Shown here one piece after another: positions 58,501 to 64,000 of a stretch of 64,000 nt of DNA. Position 1 is the first letter of the stretch. Each line of letters begins with the position of its first letter. A model generated the notes under the pieces. The model saw only the letters and a list, made by a program, of their open reading frames with translations, was not told the DNA's origin and searched no databases. Source of the stretch: Halioglobus sp. (GTDB taxonomy: Bacteria > Pseudomonadota > Gammaproteobacteria > Pseudomonadales > Halieaceae). The position numbers were made by a program, and so were the translations under genes. The stretch is taken from assembly GCA_002699145.1 (NCBI GenBank), contig PABK01000004.1, positions 1 to 64,000 on the forward strand, written 5' to 3'.

Positions 58501-58918
58501 GGCCGGTGCCGCGCTGGAACACGCCCTGCAACAGGTGCTGGAAAACATTGCCGCCAGCCTGTGCGCGGACGGCCCCGGCCGCTGGATACTGTCGCCTGCG
58601 CATGCCCAGGCGCGCAGCGAGTGGCCACTGGTGATGCTGGACGGCGAGGGCAGGCCGCGCACCCTGGTGATCGATCGCAGCTTCGTCGATGTCGCCACGG
58701 GGGAACGCTGGATCGTCGACTACAAGACCAGTCGGCCGCTGGCCGGGGAGTCGCTGACCGTCTTTTGCGCGCGCGAGGCGGAGGCCTACCGCGAGCAGCT
58801 CGCGGGCTACCGCGACGCCCTGGCGGCACTGGGGCCTGAACCGGTGCGCTGTGCGCTGTTCTTCACCGCGCTGGGCGAGCTGCACGAACTGGGGGACCTC
58901 GCCCTGGCGGCGCGGTGA
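55559..58918 (+). CDS. AddA-like UvrD-family helicase/nuclease
   Basis: The 1119-residue product has all UvrD-type motifs: TAPAGSGKTELL (Walker A, about 23-34), AITFTRKAAAEMRERV (Ia), LVDEFQDTSSNQ (II), VVGDAMQSIYGFRDA (III), LLTLHKAKGLEF (V) and LLYVGATRAAR (VI). A C-terminal RecB-like nuclease motif IVDYKTSR is near 1056. With the AddB-like protein it would process double-strand breaks for RecA. The ATG at 55559 overlaps the addB stop (ATGA). The longer frame upstream is a shadow of addB. Its stop overlaps the sirtuin start. Confidence 0.88.
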   Translation: MSGVVDSAQRRDATDPLRSVCVTAPAGSGKTELLIQRYLGLLARVARPEQVLAITFTRKAAAEMRERVLQALDGARRELPCDSDHQRHTRALAQAALDADARGEWHLLQNVARLNIKTIDSFCAGLTRQMPVLSHCGGQASPAEDATPLYEEAVNELFALLDSGHRVAADLRALLAHFDNRWQSVRELLVGMLDRRDQWGAYIGVHESPAESEAYLVQVVEQLVAAQLRETERLLLPYREQIVELQQFAARNLGAQPLADFPASEPGELARWRQVADLFLTGKSEWRSPRGISKQCGFPADKTGEPKLRKEQMIELLGELGTIPELSGLLAGLRILPEVEVGSQAWQLALALSRLLPVLQAQLLLVFSRHGAVDYSQLSQSALQALGPDDAPTDLALRLDYRIEHILVDEFQDTSSNQYNLLHRLTRGWGEHNAANPGAPRTLLVVGDAMQSIYGFRDANVGLFYQARDHGFNGVALEHLQLRCNFRSAAGVVQWVNDTFARHFPDAADIDRGQVPYSSAEAVSAHSGAQPVTLDGFRGDGGQDAEVEFISTQIQRYVAAGENDIAVLGRQRNHLRPILRRLKELGVACQAAELDRLDSSPVAGDLLSLCRALANDADRVAWMALLRAPWCGLSLQDLLRVSRWQGASPRQPLRTLIADTELHEHLGAEAGTRLARLHAVLQRAWAQRDRLGLRVWIEQAWLALGGPGCAADALALEDAQSFFILLEQAENTGLGLDVDWLQQQVEKTFMSGGDGDAPVQLLTLHKAKGLEFGRVFMPRLDGGSRSAKAELLRWDEQVGEGGEPVFLLAANDRSAPGEATLYRYLGERRKEKERNEAIRLLYVGATRAARQLHLSASVSWDEQKDRPKKPSGCLLETIWDTFVEQACWHEAASAATDVDSGPPLLQRLAADSLPAAPPLPAEQQADPSQNSARRADNHLERVVGTVVHLALEELSLGGEPPQDCRPDDRERWRRALRMQGLAGAALEHALQQVLENIAASLCADGPGRWILSPAHAQARSEWPLVMLDGEGRPRTLVIDRSFVDVATGERWIVDYKTSRPLAGESLTVFCAREAEAYREQLAGYRDALAALGPEPVRCALFFTALGELHELGDLALAAR

Positions 58919-59643
58919 AGCCGATGAGCCTGGTTACCGGCGCGCGTATCGAACGCATCGTTATTCTTACCGGGGCGGGGGTCTCCGCGGAGTCCGGCCT
59001 GAATACATTTCGCGACGCCGGGGGCCTGTGGGAAGGCCTGGACCCGATGGACATTGCCACGCCGCAGGCCTTCGCCCGCGACCCGGCGCTGGTCTACCGT
59101 TTTTACAACGCGCGGCGCAACCAGCTCGCGCAGGTGCAGCCCAATGCGGCGCACCGCGCGCTGGCGCGCCTGCAGGCGCAATTCCCCGGTGAGGTCTTCC
59201 TGGTCACGCAGAACGTCGACGACCTGCACGAGCGTGGCGGCAGCCCCCAGGTCTGCCACATGCACGGCGAGCTGCGGCGCGTGCTGTGCGGCGTGTGTCG
59301 CGCTGGCGCAGCGGCGCGCGAGGATTACGACGCGCGGTCGCGCTGTGCGCAGTGCGGGGAGAGCGGCGGCCTGCGCCCGGATGTCGTGTGGTTTGGTGAA
59401 ATTCCTTACCACATGCAGGTGATCGGTGCGCAACTGGCGCGCTGTGACCTGTTCGTCGCGGTGGGCACCTCGGGGGTCGTCTATCCAGCCGCGGGTTTCG
59501 TGCGCGAGGCGCGCGCGGCCGGCGCATTGACCGTGGAGGTCAATCCCGAGTTGAGTGAAGTGACAGGCTGCTTCCACCAGCAGCGCCGGGGCCCGGCGAC
59601 CCGCGAGGTCGCCGTGCTGGTGGAAGAGCTGTTAGGCAGTTGA
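58915..59643 (+). CDS. cobB: Sirtuin-type NAD-dependent protein deacylase (class III, CobB-like)
   Basis: The 242-residue product has GAGVSAESGLNTFR, the NAD-binding QNVDDLHERGG, the catalytic His117 in HMHGEL, and a zinc knuckle with Cys125, 128, 144 and 147. Tyr64 and Arg67 form the YxxR motif that marks class III sirtuins with desuccinylase and demalonylase preference. The GTG at 58915 overlaps the addA stop; the ATG at 58924 is an alternative and would remove three residues. Cotranscription with addAB is likely. Confidence 0.9.
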   Translation: MKPMSLVTGARIERIVILTGAGVSAESGLNTFRDAGGLWEGLDPMDIATPQAFARDPALVYRFYNARRNQLAQVQPNAAHRALARLQAQFPGEVFLVTQNVDDLHERGGSPQVCHMHGELRRVLCGVCRAGAAAREDYDARSRCAQCGESGGLRPDVVWFGEIPYHMQVIGAQLARCDLFVAVGTSGVVYPAAGFVREARAAGALTVEVNPELSEVTGCFHQQRRGPATREVAVLVEELLGS

Positions 59644-59656
59644 TACGTCGCCGGGC

Positions 59657-60250
59657 TTACTCGGCGTGCTTTTGCTCCAGGGACAGGGCGACGGCCTCGG
59701 CGTAGACGATGACCAGTGTTTGCCCGAGGGTGACACCTTCCATCTTTTCCGGCTCGACATCGGTGATCAGGTGCAGATTGCCACGGGTGTCCTCCACCGT
59801 GACGGTGCCCAGCACCCGGTTCATACCCTCGATCGTGCACACGGCGCGAATCATGCGTGCGGCGCCGATGCCCGGGTCCTCGCCCTCGCCGGATACCACG
59901 CCGTCCTCCAGGACGACCCAGGGCTCAGCCAGTTCCTCGGCGGTGGGCTCGCGCAGCTCGCCTTCCAGGGCGGCCATGTAGGTCGCCACCAGCACGTCGC
60001 CGACGTGTACGTCCTCGAGCTTGACCACCTGTTCGCGTGCGTTCACCGTGACGATTTCACCGCCCGGGCCCTGCAGGCTGACCTGGCGCGTTTCCAGGTC
60101 GACAGCGGTGACCACCGCTTCCATCTGCATGGCCATGGCGCGACCGCCGCTGGTGGCATCGTCGGCGTCCTCTGCCGTGGCGCCAGCGGCCGCCAGCGCG
60201 AGGAGAGAGAAAAGGGCGGATTTGAGCAGTGTGCTAAGGCGATCCTTCAT
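59657..60250 (-). CDS. Secreted protein of unknown function
   Basis: I do not recognise this 197-residue protein. It has a Sec-type signal peptide (MKDRLSTLLKSALFSLLALA, cleavage after about residue 26 at ATA) and a beta-rich body with two similar segments (VVTAVDLETRQVSLQGPGG and LGTVTVEDTRGNLHLITDV) that look like small OB- or bacterial-copper-domain-like strands. There is an acidic composition and one Cys. It is probably periplasmic. Its start lies 110 bp beyond the mltD stop, on the same strand. Confidence 0.75.
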   Translation of the reverse strand: MKDRLSTLLKSALFSLLALAAAGATAEDADDATSGGRAMAMQMEAVVTAVDLETRQVSLQGPGGEIVTVNAREQVVKLEDVHVGDVLVATYMAALEGELREPTAEELAEPWVVLEDGVVSGEGEDPGIGAARMIRAVCTIEGMNRVLGTVTVEDTRGNLHLITDVEPEKMEGVTLGQTLVIVYAEAVALSLEQKHAE

Positions 60251-60360
60251 GGAAAGCTCCTTGTGGCATCATATTCGGGATGGGCCGCGCCGCTACCGTG
60301 GCGACGGGTGGCCTAACATAACGCCCGGGACATTGGCGCGCAAGCGCGCCGCCGTGAAGA

Positions 60361-61704
60361 TTAGCCGCCGCTGACGTAAAGGGTGAGCTGCTGGCCTGGC
60401 TGCAGGTAGGCGTCCGGGTCCAGCGAGTTCCAGGCGATGATGTCATTGATGGAGACGTTGAACCTGCCGGCGATACGGTACAGGGAATCGCCGCGGCGCA
60501 CCCGGTAGCCGCGCCGCGCTTTGGTCGGTTCCTCGCGGGCGAAGGCCAGGCTGGATTCCCAGGCGCCGCCGCGCGGGATCATCATCGTGTCGCCGGCGCG
60601 GATACGGCTGCCGCGGATGCCATTGACCTCGCGCAGCAGCCCGATCTCGGTGTCGAAACGCCGGGCGATGTGGCCGAGGGTGTCGCCGCGTTCGATGCGG
60701 TAGAACTGCCACTGCACGCGCTCGTCCGGGTCCAGGGTCGCCAGGCCCTGTTCAAACCGCGCCACGCTGTCCACCGGCAACAGCAGTTCCGGCGGCATGT
60801 CCGGTGAGGTCGCCCAGCGCAACTGGCCGGGATTAAAGGCGCGCAGGGTGCCGATATCGATTCCCGCCAACTCCGCCGCGCGGACGATCTCAAGCTGCCC
60901 GCCGGTGTTGACGATCGCGAATGAGGGCCGGTTGGGCACGCTGGGGATGCTTACGCCGTAGCGCTGTGGTGCCGCCACGATCTGTGCCAGGGCGATCAGC
61001 CTGGGCACGTAGTGCCGGGTTTCCCGCGGCAGGCGCAGGGACCAGTAGTCGGTAGGCAGGCCGTTGCGGGCATTGTTTTTCATGGCGCGGCCGACCCGGC
61101 CCTTGCCGGAATTGTAGGCGGCCAGGGCCAGCAACCAGTCACCGTCGAATTCGGCGTGCAGGTGCTCCAGGTAATCGAGCGCCACGCGGGTGGAGTCGCG
61201 CAGGTCGCGACGACCGTCGTACCACCAGTCCTGCTCCAGGCCCAGGTGCCTGCCGGTGGCGGGCATGATCTGCCACAGGCCGGCGGCGTGCGAGGGCGAG
61301 GAGGCGAAGGGGTTCAGCGTGCTTTCCACCAGCGGCAGCAGCGCCAGTTCCATGGGCAGCTCGCGCCGCTCGACTTCCTCGACAATATGGTAGAGGTAGT
61401 AGTTGGCGCGGTTGGACACCACGGACAGGTAGTCGCGCTGGCCAAGGAAGCGCTCGCGCGCCCGGGACACCTGCTCGTTGTCCAGTTCCTGCCAGCTCAG
61501 TTGCGCGGCCATGCGTTGCCACAAATCCTCCGCTGGCGCCGCCGGCGCCTCGGGCCCGGGGGCCGCAAAGAGCTGCGGTTGTTCGTCCGACAGCTCGGCG
61601 GAATCGTCCTGCGGCGCGCTGGCCGGCGGCTCCTCAACGGGTAGGGACTGGCAGCCGGCGAGCAATACAAAACAAGAAATAACAGTAATAAATAATCGTA
61701 ACAT
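60361..61704 (-). CDS. mltD: Membrane-bound lytic murein transglycosylase D
   Basis: MltD cleaves peptidoglycan glycan strands at the outer membrane. The 447-residue product is a lipoprotein (LLAGC lipobox at about 15-19) with an SLT domain (about 100-260; ALLPLVESTLNPFASSPSHA with the catalytic Glu, GLWQIMPATG) and two C-terminal LysM domains (about 340-385 and 400-446; YRIERGDTLGHIARRF, YRVRRGDSLYRIAGRF). The ATG at 61704 is used; the longer frame lacks a lipobox in the right place. Confidence 0.95.
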   Translation of the reverse strand: MLRLFITVISCFVLLAGCQSLPVEEPPASAPQDDSAELSDEQPQLFAAPGPEAPAAPAEDLWQRMAAQLSWQELDNEQVSRARERFLGQRDYLSVVSNRANYYLYHIVEEVERRELPMELALLPLVESTLNPFASSPSHAAGLWQIMPATGRHLGLEQDWWYDGRRDLRDSTRVALDYLEHLHAEFDGDWLLALAAYNSGKGRVGRAMKNNARNGLPTDYWSLRLPRETRHYVPRLIALAQIVAAPQRYGVSIPSVPNRPSFAIVNTGGQLEIVRAAELAGIDIGTLRAFNPGQLRWATSPDMPPELLLPVDSVARFEQGLATLDPDERVQWQFYRIERGDTLGHIARRFDTEIGLLREVNGIRGSRIRAGDTMMIPRGGAWESSLAFAREEPTKARRGYRVRRGDSLYRIAGRFNVSINDIIAWNSLDPDAYLQPGQQLTLYVSGG

Positions 61705-62066
61705 ATTGTTTTTGTTGATCTTGTTTCTCTCCTTTTCTAGCTCGCGCCAGGTCTGTCGGGGCGCAGTAGCGATTATTCTGCAGGCGCCGCGGGAATTCGA
61801 CTTTTTATCTGCGCTTTTCTCGACTTTTCGCCGGAAAGTCTGCCTGAGCCTGTTTACAACCGTGCTAGACTCGATCGAAACGGTGCACCTGAACATGGAG
61901 ATTTAAACACGAACGGCACCGACGCCGCAGGATTATAGCCCTTACAGAGGCAGACCGCGGCGCAGGCAACAGGACATAAATGACGGGCGCGCGTGGCTGG
62001 GGCAGCCGTAGACGCAGGACCCGGGACACAACAAACCAGTAAAAACGAGACAGGGGCAACAGGGGC
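61705..62066. other. Gene-free interval upstream of the pilin genes
   Basis: The 362 bp between divergent mltD and fimT carry a plus-strand extended -10, TGCTAGACT (61863-61871), that could drive the pilin operon with a leader of about 190 nt. No -35 consensus is clear. No RNA gene or ORF of note. Confidence 0.4.
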
Positions 62067-62660
62067 ATGAAAATCTTGGGACGTGTAGGCGGGTTCTCCC
62101 TGATTGAACTCATGGTGGTCATGGCGCTGATGGCCGTGGTGCTGGGCATCGGCGCGCCTGCCTTTGTCAATACGATCAAGAACAATCGCCAGCTCACCGA
62201 GGTGTACGCCCTGCGTGCGACGCTGTCGACCGCGCGCAGTGAAGCGCTGTCCCAGCGCATGCCGGTGATCGTGTGTGAAAGCACCGACGCCAGCAACTGC
62301 GCCACCGACACCAACTCCTGGAGTTCCGGCTACCTGGCCTTCGCCGATGCCGATGCGGACGGTGTACCCGATCCCAACGAGATCCTGCTCAGCCGCCAGC
62401 TCGACGCGGCCGGCCTGGAGATCAGCTTTTTCGACGCCGCGGGCAGCGCGCGCAGCAGCACCCAGTTCTCGGTGCGCGGCGACAGCCGCGGGCAGACCGG
62501 CACCTTTGTGCTCTGCGATGACCGCCGCGACGCCACCCAGGCGCGCGTCCTGCACCTGGTGCCCTCGGGCGAGGTGCGCGCGGCCAAGGATACCGACGAT
62601 CCTGCGGACGAGATCCTCAACGACCTGGGAGGCAACAATGTCGCATGCCCTGAGTCCTAG
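62067..62660 (+). CDS. Minor type IV pilin FimT/FimU (GspH family)
   Basis: The 197-residue product has a type IV prepilin leader ending in Gly before FSLIELMVV (cleavage at GG-F), with the conserved Glu at +5, then a GspH-like body with disulfide-capable Cys. FimT-type minor pilins prime pilus assembly. It is the first gene of a fimT-pilV-pilW run that matches the Pseudomonas minor pilin operon. Confidence 0.88.
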   Translation: MKILGRVGGFSLIELMVVMALMAVVLGIGAPAFVNTIKNNRQLTEVYALRATLSTARSEALSQRMPVIVCESTDASNCATDTNSWSSGYLAFADADADGVPDPNEILLSRQLDAAGLEISFFDAAGSARSSTQFSVRGDSRGQTGTFVLCDDRRDATQARVLHLVPSGEVRAAKDTDDPADEILNDLGGNNVACPES

Positions 62661-62673
62661 GAAAGCTCGCCGT

Positions 62674-63288
62674 ATGGCGGTCACGCGGCAGCGTGGATTT
62701 ACCATGATCGAGGCCCTGGTGACCTTCGCCATTCTGGCGGTCGGCGTGCTGGGCATCGTCACCCTGCTGGTCACCTCGAAAACATCGCAGTTCGAGGCGG
62801 TTCAGCGCGCGCGCGCGGTGACGCTCGCCGACGGCCTGCTCGAACGGGTGCGCGAAAATCCCGGTGCGCTGGCCAACTACGTCACCGGGCTGAGCCCGAT
62901 GGGCGGCGGCAGCCTCGGCAGCGAACCGAGCCCGAACTGTGCGGACAGCGCCTGTGATCCCAACGAGGCCGCGGTACACGACCTGTGGGCCTGGGAGCAG
63001 GAACTGGACGGTGCGGCGGTCACCTTCACCGATGCCGATGACAACACCACGTCCACCGGTGGCCTGCGCAACCCGCGCGGCTGCGTGCTCTTTACCCCCT
63101 TCAACGGCCGTGACCGCACCGGCCAGATCACGGTACTGGTGCAGTGGGACGGTTTGCTCGAGAGCAACGACGGGGTGCGCCCGGCGCTGGAAGGTGGGCA
63201 GGCCTGTGGTGGCGCGACGGCGGGCGGCGATCCGCGCCGTCGCCAGGTACTGGTGAGCAGCTTTGTCATGGATGGGGACGAGTTATGA
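62674..63288 (+). CDS. pilV: Minor type IV pilin PilV
   Basis: The product of about 204 residues has a short leader MAVTRQRG, then the prepilin helix FTMIEALVTFAILAVGVLGI. The start at 62674 has a good AGGAAAG ribosome site; an ATG at 62638 with GGGAGG would add 12 residues and overlap fimT. PilV is a minor pilin at the pilus tip. Its stop overlaps pilW (ATGA). Confidence 0.86.
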   Translation: MAVTRQRGFTMIEALVTFAILAVGVLGIVTLLVTSKTSQFEAVQRARAVTLADGLLERVRENPGALANYVTGLSPMGGGSLGSEPSPNCADSACDPNEAAVHDLWAWEQELDGAAVTFTDADDNTTSTGGLRNPRGCVLFTPFNGRDRTGQITVLVQWDGLLESNDGVRPALEGGQACGGATAGGDPRRRQVLVSSFVMDGDEL

Positions 63289-64000
63289 ACACCTGTCACC
63301 AGCAGCGGGGCGGCACACAGCGCCAGCGCGGCTTCACCCTGGTGGAGTTCATGGTCGCGATGCTGCTGGGCACGATACTGATTGGCGGCGCTGTCGCCAT
63401 TTACCTGGCCTCGAATCGCAGCTACCAGGAGACCGAACGCTCTATCGCCATGCTCGACAGCGGGCGTTTCTCGCTGCAGTTGATTACCGACTCCCTGCGC
63501 CACGCGGGTTTCTTCGGCGGTGTGCCCGCCGGCGCCATCACCCAGGATACCGCGCTGGGGGCACTGGCCGACGACTGCAGCGGCAGCGCGGCGGCCTATG
63601 ATATCAACAATTATCTGTTTGCCGTGGTGGCCGACGGCAGCGGCAACGCTGTCGCCTGCATCGATGACGCGCGGCCGGGCACCGACGTGCTGGTCATCAA
63701 GTACATGCTGCCCGACCCGCTGAGCGATACCGAGGACCCGAACGCGCCCGGCGACGGCGTGATTTCCTGGCCCACTGGGCTGGACGCGGGCCAGACCTAT
63801 ATCGTCGCCAATGCGAACGCCGGCCTGCTCATGGACGGCGCCGATACGCCGCCCAACGTCGGCGACGGGCAGGAGTACGCGCGCGGCATGGCCTGGCCCT
63901 ACATGTTCCAGGCGTTCTATGTGCGCCAGCCGGACAACGCGGTGGAAGAGTTTCGCCTGGCGAGCAAGACGCTGCGTCTGGACGGCGCCTCGATGAACGT
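63285..64000 (+). CDS. pilW: Minor type IV pilin PilW (partial, runs off the window)
   Basis: The frame opens at ATG 63285, overlapping the pilV stop, and stays open to the window edge (238 codons seen). The leader ends RQRG before FTLVEFMVAMLLGTILIGG, a PilW-type prepilin helix, followed by SYQETERSIAMLDSGRFSLQ typical of PilW. The 3' end is outside the window. Confidence 0.88.
   Translation, partial: MNTCHQQRGGTQRQRGFTLVEFMVAMLLGTILIGGAVAIYLASNRSYQETERSIAMLDSGRFSLQLITDSLRHAGFFGGVPAGAITQDTALGALADDCSGSAAAYDINNYLFAVVADGSGNAVACIDDARPGTDVLVIKYMLPDPLSDTEDPNAPGDGVISWPTGLDAGQTYIVANANAGLLMDGADTPPNVGDGQEYARGMAWPYMFQAFYVRQPDNAVEEFRLASKTLRLDGASMN

Noticed and set aside
56585-58885. 766-codon minus-strand ORF over the addA-like gene
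   Set aside because: Antisense shadow; all UvrD helicase motifs are in the plus-strand frame.

Overview
The window is a high-GC gammaproteobacterial chromosome segment carrying the right end of a degraded prophage or phage satellite. Gene order resembles Pseudomonas and marine Cellvibrionales/Halieaceae-type genomes: rne/rluC, the yceD-rpmF-fab-acpP-fabF-pabC-mltG-tmk-holB-pilZ string, tRNA-Leu-tig-clpP-clpX-lon-hupB-ppiD, divergent etfD and etfBA, and fimT-pilV-pilW. The genus assignment is inference; there is no rRNA in the window.

Positions 1-3870 are foreign and visibly less GC-rich. An IS21-type terminus cuts the 5' part of an HK97-type capsid gene. It is followed by a prohead protease, a head-tail connector and a portal gene in the order capsid-protease-connector-portal, then an unrecognised gene on the opposite strand. 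The element abuts a tRNA-Ser(UGA), the probable attachment site. A truncated second copy of that tRNA lies 243 bp further on.

Positions 4350-13209 hold mostly minus-strand genes: rne with a long leader, a Maf-type pyrophosphatase, ptsP and an MFS transporter, with rluC divergent from rne. Positions 13339-23002 carry cbpA-cbpM, then yceD-rpmF and the fatty-acid and cell-envelope run fabD, fabG, acpP, fabF, pabC, mltG, tmk, holB, pilZ. Neither plsX nor fabH is present between rpmF and fabD. Positions 23030-24332 hold a candidate small RNA and a GH84-type glycosidase. Positions 24406-34358 are the protein-quality-control block (tig, clpP, clpX, lon, hupB, ppiD) followed by a phosphoglycerate dehydrogenase.

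Positions 34391-44357 include a YiiX-like papain-fold protein, a DUF1285 protein, etfD, and a four-gene minus-strand cassette (two small membrane proteins, a PAPS-type sulfotransferase and an arylsulfotransferase-like protein). That cassette lies between etfD and etfBA, which are direct divergent neighbours in Pseudomonas. etfA carries an in-frame amber codon. Positions 44437-52725 are sulfur and one-carbon metabolism and Fe-S assembly: a DUF934 gene, cysI, a 40-residue membrane protein, a DUF2970 gene, metH, nfuA with a candidate IscR operator, and a DAHP synthase. Positions 52875-64000 hold an AddB/AddA-like nuclease-helicase pair, a class III sirtuin, a secreted protein of unknown function, mltD, and the start of a minor pilin operon that runs off the window.

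The points most worth checking are the etfA nonsense codon, the sulfotransferase cassette between the etf genes, the head-gene remnant with its orphan neighbour, the tRNA-Ser duplication, the candidate sRNA, and the GH84 enzyme.
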